This document shows positions 10,408-21,745 of a stretch of DNA of 64,000 nucleotides, piece after piece; within the stretch, counting starts at the first letter, position 1; each line of letters starts with the position of its first letter. Position numbers and translations under genes: made by a program. Source of the DNA: Ascaphus truei (lineage: Eukaryota; Chordata; Amphibia; Anura; Ascaphidae); the NCBI GenBank assembly GCA_036426205.1, contig WSYH01000842.1, positions 62,001-126,000 on the forward strand, given 5' to 3'. Under the pieces are notes generated by a model. The model was not told where the DNA came from, ran no database searches, and worked only from the letters and a program-made list of their open reading frames with translations.

Positions 10408-10655
10408 AATGATTGACCACAAAGACGGCTCCAGTGAGCACGCCATGATCAACATCAACTACAAGCAGAGCACCAGCGAGCGATTGGTGGAGGCCATCCT
10501 GGACAAGCTGTACGTCTGCGCCAGCGTGGAGTTCCTGATGACCGTGGCAGATTTCTTCGTCCAGGCCATGCCACAGAGTCCGGCTACGTCCGAGGAGAAA
10601 CCCACGCAGAGCCAGCCGCGGCAAACCACCCCGACAAAGACCAAGGCAGAGAGAG
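10408..10655 (+). CDS. VPS13C: VPS13C exon
   Basis: 248 nt, phase 2 to 1. Acceptor gtttatcag, donor gtgcgg. It encodes MIDHKDGSSEHAM, then the highly conserved LDKLYVCASVEFLMTVADFF and a polar linker (TPTKTKAERG). One base completes a codon begun upstream, confirming the missing partner exon before it. A (TG)n tract with an N-gap begins about 60 bp after the donor. Confidence 0.95.
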
Positions 10656-10715
10656 GTGCGGAAGGGGTCGTTCTCCGCTGCGGTGTCACTTATGGGGAAA
10701 CAAAAAGATAGGGTG

Positions 10716-10759
10716 GTGTGTGTGTGTGTGTGTGTGTGTCTGTGTGTCTGTGTGTCTGT

Positions 10760-10793
<34 letters not shown>

Positions 10794-10975
10794 CTGTGTG
10801 TGTGTGTCTGTGTGTGTGTGTCTGTGTNNNNNNNNNNNNNNNNNNNNNNNNNNNNNNNNNNNNNNNNNNNNNNNNNNNNNNNNNNNNNNNNNNNNNNNNN
10901 NNNTGTCTGTGTGTGTGTGTCTGTGTGTGTGTGTCTGTGTGTGTGTGTCTTTGTGTGTGTGTTTCTGTGAGTGGG
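10716..10975. repeat. (TG)n microsatellite with assembly gap
   Basis: tg/tctg repeats on both sides of an N run at 10828-10903 (76 bases). The true length of the tract is unknown. Confidence 0.95.
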
Positions 10976-11221
10976 CGGTGTGGGTGTGTGTTTTGTAGCA
11001 AGAAAGCGTGTGGGGGGAGAAGTATGTGTGTGTTTTAACTTTTCAGTAAATAAAAGGTGTGTCTGTTTCTGTGCTTTTGATAGTCAGGTAGATTTATTAT
11101 CGTTATTTCTGTGTGTATACACGTGTGTGCATGAATGTATTTGTGTGTAAAAATATAGAGATTTTATGGATGTTTTGGGGTATGTAGTTAAATAGATATT
11201 TGTGTATATTAAGAGAGATTT

Positions 11222-11960
11222 ATGTGTGTGTCAATGGACACACAGACACATAAAATCATTGATTATAGTGGCGCTCTGCTGAGTCTGGAATACTGCCGGG
11301 TGCAGTGACTGTAGAAAGATTAGGAGTAAGGACAGGTAGTAACAGGCACTCCAGGACATGTTAAAAAAGTGACAAAAGGTCACATTTTGGGCTCTCCGAG
11401 GAGCCTGGAAAAGGAGAGCCCAAACGTTCACTTTTTGTAGTAAATATTTGTCACCGGCATCTCTCCCACGCTCGGTGTCACATGCTTACACGTGACTGTA
11501 ACTGCTGCCGATGTCCCTGTGCGGGACGTCACCTTTTATACACCATTATAATGAAGTGGCCGCGTCTTTCATACCGGAAAGCACGCGTTCTGTTTCCTGG
11601 TCAACCAACCCGCGTGACACCGGTGTGACATTACAGTAATTAGTGACACGGATACATCCCGTGCTAATCTCTGTTGTCAGAAAGGCACACGGTGTCGGAT
11701 TTAATTAGGTCTTCTCGAGAACAGAATGACCGTCGCGTTGTGAAACCTAATAACCCTTTTCCGTGAACGCTTCACTGCCCGGCAAGCCACGTGACTCCAT
11801 CATAACGCGGCTCAGCCTGGTACCTGCAGCGCTATCTCTGAGCCGGGTAGTCAGGGGGCTGTGTATTTTACAAACGGGCCAATGGTTTCATATAGAAGGT
11901 TTGCAGGCACTCAGCATCCCTGTCCCAAAGAGCTTGCAGTCGGATTTGTGATGCCCTAAA
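11222..11960. repeat. Intact copy of the duplicated 0.7 kb segment
   Basis: This copy corresponds to 8231-8490 (direct) and 8795-9490 (inverted). It shows no frame of interest. It includes segments such as ggtgtcggatttaattaggt and gggccaatggtttcatatag. It may be an interspersed element or a local duplication; no clear terminal repeats or target-site duplication are visible. Confidence 0.7.
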
Positions 11961-12059
11961 ACCCCCTGTAAGATAGGAGAGTGCGATTTAAGGACGTACT
12001 TCTATGCACTGTACACAGGACGCCTAAAGAGTCCCTTCCCCAAAGAGCTAACACTCTAA

Positions 12060-12985
12060 TTGTTTGTAGTGCATGAGGCGCTGTAAAGGGCACTTGGCAC
12101 TGGGTTTAGCACCTCGTCTCCCCTCCCCCCGATTTGAAGGAGTAAATATTGTCCTGTCGCAGAGGAAATGAGTAATTCAGAAAACAAACACTGGCCATCG
12201 ATCGCTCCGCACGGCAAACAGAGCAGGGGATGGGACACGTCTCTTCCCAGCGTGGGGGGCGTCTACGCCCGCCGTACAGAACACCGTGTGCTGCTATAAA
12301 TTACAGCAAAATATCCGGGTGAGGGAGAAGGATCTTGCATTGTGTGCACTCATCCTTAACCCGCTCACTGCCAGCAGGACCCGGGGGAAAGTGGTGTCCT
12401 GTACAAGCCACGTAGCCGTGTATGCTGGAAGTGCTGTATCTTCGTCATTCGATTTGTTTAATGGCCCTTTAATTGTAGCCCTTAAAACCCAAACACCGAC
12501 GCGTGTGAAGTTGCTCAGCTCGACAGCGCCTCCTAACGAAGGGGGAAATGCAGTTTGCGTTGCGTAATAAATGCAGCGGTTGCTGGGCTTTAAGACTGTC
12601 AGACCTAGGCTGCCAATCGATCTGTTCTCCCGTGATCGATCGGCGGAGATTCGGGCTCACGTTATGGCCGCCTACTTCAAGAAGGTGCTGCGCCTATGGA
12701 AATGGCTGGTGTAGCAACACAAGGAAGCTTAATACATTAAAACTCATTAAAAATCCCATAAAGATTAGGGGGGGGGGGGGAGAGAAATGCAGCAAGTTTT
12801 ATCCAATACTACACCACTGGTTTATTTAAAAACACACACACTATACGGGAGGATTGTGAATGTATTTCACCTGCTGTTCTGGAACCATCGATCCTCTTTG
12901 CAATGAGGGGGGAGAGACTGGCTTTATTTAAGAAAGGAAAGGCACAGAGACAGAATCGGAAGAAGTGAAAGCATTAGGCTAGGGC
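12060..12985. other. Intron, nothing recognised
   Basis: No exon, RNA gene or clear repeat is visible apart from a poly-G run at 12769-12780. Short frames on both strands lack homology that I can recognise. Confidence 0.6.
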
Positions 12986-12987
12986 AG

Positions 12988-13112
12988 GGTTGTGACGGGG
13001 TTGTGACGGGGTTGTTACCGGGTTGTTACCGGGTTGTTACAGGGTTGTTACAGGGCTGTTACCGGGTTGTTACCGGGTTGTTACTGGGCTGTTACAGGGT
13101 TAGGATTGGGTT
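12988..13112. repeat. Twelve-bp tandem repeat (gggttgttaccg)
   Basis: About ten units of gggttgttaccg or close variants (gggttgtgacg, gggctgttacag). Confidence 0.9.
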
Positions 13113-13335
13113 GGGACGTTCTGTGTTTTGACGCGTGAGCTGTAATCTCTGAATGTGTCGCTGGCTACATTTATTTACCACTATCTGGGTTAATCTGACT
13201 TGTTTATCAGCATCGTTACATTTAACCCCTTCCTTGGCAATGCGTTTCAGGATCCGTTGCCAGCGGTGGCGTTTAAAAATACTCTCTTGTAAACCACCAT
13301 GTATGTAATCTAAAGCGATTGCGTGTCGGTAACCA

Positions 13336-13922
13336 AGAACCCGTGTCCGTCTCTGTGCTTAGAACCCGTGTCCGTCTCTGTGCTTAGAACCCGTGTCCGT
13401 CTCTGTGCTTAGAACCCGTGTCCGTCTCTGTGCTTAGAACCGTGTCCAGTCCTTTGCTTAGAACCTGTTGTCCTTCTTGTGCTTAGAAACCTCGCGTCCG
13501 TCTCTGTGCTTAGAACCCGTGTCCGTCTCTGTGCTTAGAACCCGTGTCCGTTCTAGTGCTTAGAACCGTGTCCGTCTCTCGTGCTTAGAACCCGGGTCCG
13601 GCTCTTGCTTAGACCCTGTCGTCTCTGTGCTTGAACCCGTTGTCCGTCTCTGTGCTTAGAACCCTGTGATGTCCGTCTCTGTGCTTAGAACGCGTGTCCG
13701 TCTCTGTGTTAGAACGCTTGTCCTTCTCTAGTGTCCTCTCTTGTAGAACCCGTGTCCGTCTCTGTGCTTAGAACAGTGTCCGTCTCTGTGCTTAGAACCC
13801 GTGTCCGTCTCTGTGCTTAGTACCAGTACCCGTCTATGTGCTTAGAAGCTGTGTCCGTCTCTGTGCTTAGCACGGGTGTCCGTCTCTGTGCTTAGAACCC
13901 GTGTCCATCTCTATGCTTAGAA
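13336..13922. repeat. Twenty-five-bp minisatellite abutting a splice acceptor
   Basis: About 23 units of gcttagaacccgtgtccgtc plus tctgt. The last unit carries the acceptor itself (gcttag|aacccgtg at 13915-13920) of the next exon, so each unit contains a potential AG acceptor and the first coding bases. Confidence 0.93.
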
Positions 13923-14150
13923 CCCGTGGCCCAGCAGGGCTTCAAAGTGAAAGCCGTGATCATGAACCCCGAAATCGTCTTCGTGGCCAGCCTCTCGAAA
14001 GCCGACGCCCCGGCCCTGGCCGTCTCGTTCCAGTGCAACTACACCCTTGCCAAGACCGGCGGCACGCAGGCCATGAAGGCCGACCTGAAGGAGTTAAAGG
14101 TTCTCGCCTGCCCGTTCCTGAGAGAGTTACGGGGGAGTAACGTCACTACG
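13921..14150 (+). CDS. VPS13C: VPS13C exon
   Basis: 230 nt, phase 1 to 0. The acceptor is gcttag, lying within the last unit of the minisatellite. It is the only nearby AG that keeps phase with the exon at 10408-10655; the AG at 13933-13934 would not. Donor gtaagg. It encodes PEIVFVASLSKADAPALAVS, FQCNYTLAKTG and LKVLACPFLRELRGSNVTT, all strongly conserved. The first two or three residues come from repeat sequence. Confidence 0.92.
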
Positions 14151-14319
14151 GTAAGGAGAGCTGCGTTGGATGTGTTCTGTTACTGGGTGAGTTCCCTGCT
14201 CCTGTGTATTGCAGATATCTCATTTTAGGGGCAATCCTTCCAGATTCCTGAATAACCAACATTGTGAGACCAACTGAAGGCAGAAATACGGGTTTCATTT
14301 ATTCTAATTGTCTTATCAC

Positions 14320-14762
14320 AGGATTGAAGCGGGGCGGGGGTGTCTCCGGAGCAGAACCGCGTTGATTTCAGCCCCGAGTTACAGGCCCCGGTATGGGGGC
14401 CGGTATCGCCTATGCGTTTAAATGTCCCAGTCACGTGACGCGGGAGATTTAAACAATGTAGGGAGATACCGGCACCCAATAACGGGGCCTGTAACTTGGG
14501 AAGCGGGGGATTCTCGGGGCTGAACCGCGTTCATGTGCCGCTTGGGGGAACCACCTGCTTCCCGTGGTACCTAACTCTGTGCAGTTTACGCTGGCCAGTA
14601 GGGAGCCACAGCCTATGATGTCACGGCTTCCTATTGGCCTGCGGGACATTTAAATGCCGCCATTATGTTAGGCACACAGTTCCCTGGCTGCAGGGATACC
14701 GGCACCCCCTTCAGAGGGAAGTATCTCTAGAAGCAGGGGGACCCCGAGGCAGGGGACTCCTC
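14320..14762. mobile_element. Foldback/MITE-like repeat, family 2
   Basis: It opens with ggtgtctccggagcagaacc and closes with agcagggggaccccgaggca. Internal inverted halves include taaatgtcccagtcacgtga and attggcctgcgggacattta. Related to 4160-4502, 16540-16800 and 46230-46575. Confidence 0.6.
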
Positions 14763-15052
14763 CTTCAAACCTGTAATAACAAAAAGGAAACAAGTATTAA
14801 CGGTCATTAAAAAAATAAATAATAGTTTGGCCTGTAAATGGGAGTGGGGGGGGGGGGGGGGGAGAAAGTGTCACAATCATGTGTGTTCTCCGCCTCAAAC
14901 CCACCCTGTCCCTCTTGGAGCCAACAAAGATAATTATTTATCTGTCTTAAGTAAAGGTCATTTAGTCCTATTCTTTGGCCAAAGCATTTTAAACTTGTAA
15001 CCACATCCCGGTACGGCCCAGCTGCAGGTCCTAACGCTGCCTGCAAACACTC

Positions 15053-15102
15053 GTTACTCGTTACTCGTTACTCGTTACTCGTTACTCGTTACTCGTTACT
15101 CG
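15053..15102. repeat. Seven-bp tandem repeat (actcgtt)
   Basis: About seven perfect copies of actcgtt. Confidence 0.95.
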
Positions 15103-15247
15103 TGTGTCACAAGACCTGATGCGCCTGGGAATGAGCAGTCTATGAAAACACTTCTCTCTGCATCAGAGAGGGGATGAGTGTTTGCAGGCAGTGCTGGGGC
15201 CTGCAAAACGGACATATACATTGGCGTGGTTACGGGCTGCACATGGT

Positions 15248-15341
15248 CAGTGTGAGGTTGGTTTATACTTGCATTGCAATATTTGCAAAACCTACCCAGC
15301 CTAGAAACACTGCAAAGCAAGTATAAACCAACCTCACACTG
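15248..15341. repeat. Perfect 25-bp inverted repeat (hairpin)
   Basis: Arms at 15248-15272 and 15317-15341 are exact reverse complements (starting cagtgtgaggttggtttata). The loop is 44 bp. It is probably the core of a foldback element whose wider limits I cannot set. Confidence 0.85.
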
Positions 15342-15869
15342 ATGATACCCATCTAGGTTGAAACATGTCTGTGAGTGGTTTGACTTGCTTTGCTAGTTCC
15401 ATTATGTGCTTAAAAGCTGTGTGAACAGCGTTGCATTTGCTTATATGGGCTCTATGTGAATGGATATTCCAGGCAAAAGGTGACACATGGTGTGCTCATT
15501 TGCATGTCATTTCCCAGAATCCCTTGCAGTGGGAGCACTGTATGCTGGGGATAATGGTGAAAGGCAGGGTGCAGACCTGTCTAAGACATGTGAATGTGCT
15601 CACAGGTGATATTCTTTATTGGCTATATGCTAACGGTGGAGGTTTTCTGTCGCCTTTTTCACCCACCATAACTTAAAATGCATGTGAGTGTTTTTATTTT
15701 TTTTAATAAATCAATTACCCACCAGATTGAGTTTCTTCAATATGTTGCAGCCATTGGTGTATTTTGCACCTTTGACCCATTCACTGCCCGTTTTTTTTTG
15801 CGTTTGCACGTAACCATGCCTATGCCTTTAAAGATCCGTTACCCCGTGTAACGCCCCCTCTCTGAATAG

Positions 15870-15962
15870 GTATTACAGCCCTGCTCGCTGCTGCTGGAGA
15901 GCAAGTCTGACTGTGCGGGCGGGCAGACTGGCAGCCTCACCCTGGAAGAAGTCGTTATAAAG
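15870..15962 (+). CDS. VPS13C: VPS13C exon
   Basis: 93 nt, 31 codons, phase 0 to 0. Acceptor ctgaatag, donor gtgagt. It begins VLQPCSLLLES, the conserved start of this segment in VPS13C, and ends LTLEEVVIK. Confidence 0.92.
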
Positions 15963-16203
15963 GTGAGTGCCAACGGCATCCGATGCACCGACCGGATAAA
16001 TAGCGTTCGGCGCGCGGGAAAAAGACCCTTGTGAGGTATTGAGAGCGCCTGTAGCGCTTCGCAGAGAGGGCAGTGGATCTGTGGAAGCGCGAACCAATGG
16101 AGGGGGTAGAAGCAGATACAGTAAGGCAGGGGCTTCCCAACTCCAGCCCTCAAACCCCCCCCCTCCCCCCAATAGTCTTTCCTCGTGAGTTTTATGCTGT
16201 ATA

Positions 16204-16394
16204 TCAGGGCGGCCAACTCCAGTCCCAAGGGCCACCAACAGGGTCAGGTTTTAAGGATATCCCTGCTTCAGCACGGGTGGCTCAATCAGTGGCTCACGTG
16301 CTGTGGCTGATTGAGCCACCTGTGCTGACGCAGGGATATCCTTAAAAGCCTGACCTGTTGGTGGCCCTTGGGGACTGGCGTTGGCCGCCCTGCA
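16204..16394. mobile_element. hAT-like foldback MITE, family 1
   Basis: Near-perfect hairpin. Its ends are cagggcggccaactccagtc and the inverse ggactggcgttggccgccctg. The internal arms are gggccaccaacagggtcagg / cctgacctgttggtggccct. No coding capacity. Confidence 0.85.
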
Positions 16395-16539
16395 GTAAGG
16401 CAATGTAATACTGCTTGGGATAGAAGGAAGGCCGCCCTAAAATATGAAATAAACCCAAGGATCGGGTCTGAGGTTTTCCAGTAGAACCGGAAATGGGCCA
16501 AGTGGTTCTGTTCTGTTGTGACGTTGTGTTTCCGAGGTG

Positions 16540-16800
16540 AAGGTGGAGATTCTTCTTGCGAGAAGTCCCACGATGGACGGTAACTGCGCTACTTAACGGG
16601 AGACCCCACGGTTTCCAAGATACTCACCGGGGAAGAAGAGATTTGCTGCCACATTTCAGTCCAATAGGAAGCCGCAGCGTCATCGGTTGTGTCTTCCTAT
16701 TGGATGGGCCGTTTAAATCCTCTTTAAAAACCAGGTGCTGGTATTTTCCCTGGAGAGGAAGTCGGAGACCGCAGGCTACACCCGGGATTAAAAAAAAGGT
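16540..16800. mobile_element. Foldback/MITE-like repeat, family 2, fragment
   Basis: Contains the family modules gggagaccccacggtttcca and ccaataggaagccgcagcgt with the inverse cttcctattggatgggccgt. The ends are unclear. Confidence 0.5.
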
Positions 16801-17186
16801 TAGGGAGAGGTGGTTAGGGGGCATTGTGGCTTTAAATCCTATTTTGTTTGTTCATAATTACAATGACAACTCACAAGCTGCTGTAAGTAATATTATATAC
16901 ACCGGGTACGCTTGGCAACAAATTCTAGACCAGGTTCTCGGCATAATTTATTATCGCCAGAAAACATGTCACCACCAGCTTTACTTCCCCACAAAAACGC
17001 CTCCCGTCCCCCCTAAAAACCAATGCATGATGATAACTGCTTAGGGTGTTCCCATTAGTAAGTCAGGGAATGTAGATGGAGCCACCAGGAGATGTGTGTA
17101 GAAATAAGGGATCTGGGGAAGGCGGCTGTGATGGACGTCCGGATTTAGTTTACCTGAACCTTAGCACATTTTTTGGTTCCTTGTAG

Positions 17187-17552
17187 ATCTCCCCAATCAT
17201 TCTGAACACGGTGCTGACCATCATGGCAGCCTTGAAGCCCAAGCCCAAGGAGGACGAGGGGAAGGAGGCTCTGAGCGAACACTGGAACATATGGGATGTG
17301 AGGTCCACGGACAGCTGCAACAACTGGTTCTTGGGGGTGGACTCGGCCAACGAGGCCTCGGAGTGCTTCCAGAGCAAGGAGCTCACTGAGAAGTCTGAGA
17401 GCTTCGATATAGAAGTGAAGACGGTGCAGGTGACACTGGAGTGTGGGCTGGGACATCGGACTGTGCCCATGCTCTTGGTGGAGTCCACGTTTGCAGGAAC
17501 AATGAAGAACTGGACGTCGCTCATGACCGTGGCAGCCGACACCACACTAGAG
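17187..17552 (+). CDS. VPS13C: VPS13C exon
   Basis: 366 nt, 122 codons, phase 0 to 0. Acceptor ttccttgtag, donor gtacgt. The peptide begins ISPIILNTVLTIMAALKPK, a well-conserved helix/strand. It continues through a variable acidic linker to NNWFLGVDSANEASE, VQVTLECGLGHRTVPMLLVE and NWTSLMTVAADTTLE. It marks the rod's approach to the VAB region. Confidence 0.96.
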
Positions 17553-17913
17553 GTACGTAAAGGGGACTACAGGAGTGTCACAACAAAGCTACTGATTGAA
17601 ACCCACCTTGTGGGACCCTTACCTAAAAGGGATTTGACACAACACAGTCGATATTGCGTTGGCTTAGTTTTAGAAATAACATGGTTCAGTGGGAAGAAGA
17701 ATAGAGACTTGCGATCGTAACTCACCGATGCCTTCAATATACCGATCTTCAGTTCCATGATGTCACCTAATCCCATTCAGATATCAAGGTGGCAGGTTTT
17801 ATGAATGACTACTGTGGGGGGGGGGGGGGGGGGCGGGGGTGGGGGCTAGCACCCGGGTAGGGGGGGGGCTATGAATATTCGTTCTGGTACAGCAGGTGCA
17901 TCTTTTTTCCCAG
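17553..17913. other. Intron with poly-G run
   Basis: No gene or transposon is recognised. A run of G at about 17815-17835 is the only low-complexity element. Confidence 0.7.
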
Positions 17914-18003
17914 GTTCACTATTACAACGAGAACTTCGCCGTGTGGGAGCCTCTCATTGAGCGAGTGGAGAGTGGCAAACGTCGTTGGAATCTGAAGCTT
18001 GAG
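17914..18003 (+). CDS. VPS13C: VPS13C exon
   Basis: 90 nt, 30 codons, phase 0 to 0. Acceptor ttttttcccag, donor gtacga. It encodes VHYYNENFAVWEPLIERVES and GKRRWNLKLE, nearly invariant across VPS13A/C. Confidence 0.96.
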
Positions 18004-18461
18004 GTACGAAGATGTGTCCCTCGCGCGTTTTACTGCTGTGATCCCGCGCGCTTTACTGCTGTGTCCGGAGAGAGCAATGCCTGTGGATGTTGCCGGCCAG
18101 CAGTGTAGTGGCTAAAGCAGAGCTGTGCTTTAATACCATCACAAGCATGGGGTGTCCTAGTGTCCGAGTGGGGGTGTCTCCTGGCGGTGCTCTCTTAGGC
18201 CTCAAACAGGCTGCTACACGGACTCGCGTTCGCGAGCCTCTGTCTGCTGGGCGATGTGTGAGCACCCCCAGCAGACAGAATGACGCGATTGGGTGGCGTG
18301 TGTGTGTTTGTGATTGGCTGGCAAAGTACACGTCACGCGACTGCCACTTGAAATTGCAACTTCAGTTGAAAGCTCGAGTTGCAGCCGCGACAACGCTGCA
18401 CTACGCCACCGGGGGTCGTTTTCTGTTTGAAAACTCCCACAGAACACAGCGAAAGAGCGGC

Positions 18462-18638
18462 GAACGTGCGCGCGTCACATCGCGTCCTGTCTGAGCGCGC
18501 GTCACATCACGTCCTGTCTGAGCGCACGTCACATCGGGTCCTGTCTGAGCGCACGTCACATCGGGTCCTGTCTTAGCGCGCGTCACATCGCGTCCTGTGT
18601 GAGCGCACGTCACATCGCGTCCTGTCTGAGCGAGGCCT
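18462..18638. repeat. Twenty-six-bp minisatellite
   Basis: About seven units of gagcgcgcgtcacatcgcgt plus cctgtct. Confidence 0.92.
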
Positions 18639-18740
18639 AAGTCTGTATATTTGGCTTCATAGTCCTAGATATGAATGACCGAGAAGGTGCTGTGTGTTAC
18701 TTATGTTTCCACGTGGGACTGCTCCTTTGTCTCCGTGCAG

Positions 18741-18896
18741 ATGAAGAATAACCCGATCCAGGACAGAAACCTCGTTCCTGGGGATGACTTCATAATGCTC
18801 CCTGAGCCTCAAACTGCCATCAACATCTCCTCCAAGGACACCATGAACATCACCATCTCCAAGTGTACCCTGAGCGTCTTCAGCAACCTGGCCAAG
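18741..18896 (+). CDS. VPS13C: VPS13C exon
   Basis: 156 nt, 52 codons, phase 0 to 0. Acceptor tctccgtgcag, donor gtgaga. It encodes NPIQDRNLVPGDDFIMLPEP, then NISSKDTMNITISKCTLSVF and SNLAK. The Met at the first codon is internal and not a start. Confidence 0.96.
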
Positions 18897-19154
18897 GTGA
18901 GAAGCCGCAGCGCAAAGATCTCTTTAAACCCCCTCCCCAGAGACGTCTAAAGATTCATGGATTGATGCAAAACAGAACACAATGTCGTGGCGATATCCTT
19001 ACCTGGGAGTCAGGAGAGTTTTTTGATGTTTAGGATACAGCAAATGGAGAGGCTGCAGTGTTATTGAGAGGCCTTCTTATGGCTGATTCTGGAACATCGC
19101 TCCCTTCTCCTCAGCTGGGTTTTTTACAGAGCAGTACAGAAGAGGAGGGCGGGG

Positions 19155-19185
<31 letters not shown>

Positions 19186-19290
19186 TCAGAGGAAGAGGAC
19201 AGGGGGAGGGGTGTTCCAGAATGGAGGAGGGCAGTGTGTGTGTGTGTGTGTCTTTGCCAAGGGGAGGTGTGTGTGTGTGTGTGTGTCACC
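19155..19290. repeat. (TG)n tracts
   Basis: Three short tg runs separated by G/A-rich sequence. Confidence 0.9.
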
Positions 19291-19408
19291 AAATGATTAT
19301 TAACACTGAATTGATCCATGATATGGAAGTGTTTGAGAAGCCCTGATTATTTCTGGAGGGGCAATACGAAGCATCAACTGGGACCGTGTCTTGTCCTTTC
19401 CCCATTAG

Positions 19409-19667
19409 GGTTTCTCTGAAGGAACGGCCTCCTCGTTTGACTATTCCTTGAAGGACAGGGCCCCGCTGACTGTCAAAAACGCTCTGGGCGTCCCCATCGT
19501 GGTGCAGCATGGCTCAAACCTGCGGGCATTGGGGTCAAAGGCCTACTACCATGAGGTAGCTCAGGAGCAGGTGCTGGAGCTGGAATTCTCAACCATCGAG
19601 CCTCTCTACCGGGGGAAACTCTCTGCCCTACACCGGCAGGAGAGCAGCCTCTTCACACTCTGCATCG
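19409..19667 (+). CDS. VPS13C: VPS13C exon (start of VAB-region part)
   Basis: 259 nt, phase 0 to 1. Acceptor ccccattag, donor gtaaca. It begins GFSEGTASSFDYSLKDRAPL, one of the strongest VPS13C-type signatures here, then VKNALGVPIVVQHGSNLRAL, and ends RQESSLFTLCI. From family knowledge this leads into the beta-repeat VAB region that binds organelle adaptors. Confidence 0.96.
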
Positions 19668-19770
19668 GTAACATGTGTGTTTGTGTTGGGGTCAGGGATG
19701 GCATCACTGGACAAGAGAGTGGTTATTTGGAACGGTTTGCTGGTCAACATGCTCTTCATTGTTCCCACAG

Positions 19771-19931
19771 TACCCCAAGGTTATACAGAGGTGGCAGACA
19801 TCCCTGTGACCAAGCCAGCCCGACGCCTCTACAATGTACGCAGCCCTCAAGCGGAGAACTGCGTCTCCATTCTCATGCAGATCGATGCCGCGGAAGGGAA
19901 CAAAGTGATCACCATCAGATCCCCGCTGCAG
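19771..19931 (+). CDS. VPS13C: VPS13C exon
   Basis: 161 nt, phase 1 to 0. Acceptor gttcccacag, donor gtgaga. It encodes VPQGYTEVADIPVTKPARRL, YNVRSPQ and AAEGNKVITIRSPLQ. It is only 103 bp from the previous exon. Confidence 0.96.
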
Positions 19932-20199
19932 GTGAGACGGCGGCTCCCGTGGCACACACTCACTTTCACTACTGGGACAGAAGACCAACAAAATGTTTTG
20001 GATGTGTCCGTGTCGTGGGTCCTGGGTCAATTCCCCCCCCATATCTCTCCCATAAGCGGTCATACTGACACCATGTCCATATGCAAAACCGTTAGAGGGA
20101 GCCCAGCCCATCCTAACAGTGGGAACACGGACTTAGACATCTCTAATCTATATCTTTCACTCGGGGCAAAAAAAAGGAAACGGGTTTTATGTATGTGTG

Positions 20200-20355
<156 letters not shown>

Positions 20356-20513
20356 TGGGACTGACTAGGCTGATAGTGTAGATATTGAGTGTGGTGTTTG
20401 TGTAGTGGGTCCGTAGTGTGTGCAGGTTGTTCTGTTCGATGTGAGTGTCATTATATGATCTATAGTGTCTAATGTGTGTGTGTGTATAGTATCTGATGTG
20501 TAGTGTAATAGTG

Positions 20514-20716
20514 GATATTACCCGCGCCGCTCTGCGATATTACCCGCGCCGCTCTGCGATATTACCCGCGCCGCTCTGCGATATTACCCGCGCCGCTCTG
20601 CGATATTACCCGCGCCGCTCTGCGATATTACCCGCGCACCGCCGCTCTGCGATATTACCCGCGCACCGCCGCTCTGCGATATTACCCGCGCACCGCCGCT
20701 CTGCGATATTACCCGA
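20514..20716. repeat. Twenty-one/twenty-four-bp minisatellite before an acceptor
   Basis: About nine units of gatattacccgcgccgctct plus gc. The last few have a three-base insertion (cgcgcaccgcc). It ends 20 bp before the splice acceptor at 20735. Confidence 0.93.
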
Positions 20717-20735
20717 GAACGTGTGCGTCTTTCAG

Positions 20736-20857
20736 ATCAAGAACCATTTCTCCGTCCCGTTTACCATCTATAAGTTTGTGGCAAACGCCAAACTGCTGGA
20801 GCCTATCGGGGTGGCCAAACAAGACGAGGAGTTCCACGTACCCCTGGATTCTTACAG
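20736..20857 (+). CDS. VPS13C: VPS13C exon
   Basis: 122 nt, phase 0 to 2. Acceptor cgtctttcag, donor gtacct. It encodes IKNHFSVPFTIYKFVANAKL and LEPIGVAKQDEEFHVPLDSY. Confidence 0.96.
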
Positions 20858-21242
20858 GTACCTTTGCACCAGCTGCTTCTGGATCGGTACAGTTATTTAT
20901 ATTACATAACCGGTTACATACAGGTGAGGACAGACGTGCACAAAGAGAGAGAGGGGTTGAGGGCCCTGATCCTGAGAGCTTACACTCTATCGAGAATGAG
21001 GGACAGTGTTGAAACAAGAAGCTGCGGTGGCTGCACATTGTAGGATGGAGCTTGTCCCAGTCAGACAGCTGATCCCATTAAGGTTTGGGGGGGCGAGGGG
21101 GAGGGGAGATGTTAGGGTGGAGATTGGTCCGGCCACAAAGCTTGTCCTAATAGGGTTGTAGGGGGGTGGGAAAAGACTTGGGTTTGAGAGCAGGGTGTGC
21201 TATGCTGAGCAATGCATACTGTTCATTGCAGTTACAATAATT

Positions 21243-21545
21243 ACATTCATTACCCATGGAGACTGTGATGGCAGATACAATAGATTTGTTCAAAAAAAAG
21301 GTTGGACATCTTTTTAGAAAGGAAAGGTATACAGGGATATACCAAATAAGTATACATGGGAAGGATGTTGATCCAGGGATTAATCCGATTGCCAATTCTT
21401 GGAGTCAGGGAGGAATTTATTTTCCCCTAATGAGATATCATTGGATGACAGGACACTGGGGTTTTGTGTTTGCCTTCCTCTGGATCAATAAGTAAGTATA
21501 GATATAGGATAAAGTATCTGTCGTCTAAATTTAGCATAGGTTGAA
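21243..21545 (+). mobile_element. LINE 3' end fragment
   Basis: Matches the last part of the LINE at 33690-36640 (cattacccatggagactgtg; aggtatacagggatatacca; gaaggatgttgatccaggg). Only the final codons and 3' UTR remain. Confidence 0.8.
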
Positions 21546-21574
21546 CCTGATCTACACATGTCTTTTTTCAACCC

Positions 21575-21745
21575 CATCTACTGTTTGTATATATAGCTTG
21601 ATTTATATAGCGCCAACAGTGTACTCGGCGCTTCACAAAGACAATACAGCACAGGGAATTATAATAACACAATAAGGGCAGCAAAGTCAGACAATAGGAA
21701 AGGAAATCCCTGCCCCGGAGAGCTTGCAATCTAAGTGGTGCGTTG
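21575..21745 (-). mobile_element. SINE/L2-type tail, reverse orientation
   Basis: On the - strand it reads tagattgcaagctctccggg, then ggcagggatttcctttccta, and ends gcgctatataaatcaagc, the common vertebrate L2/SINE 3' tail. It is repeated in the duplicate at about 26880-27025. Confidence 0.65.
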
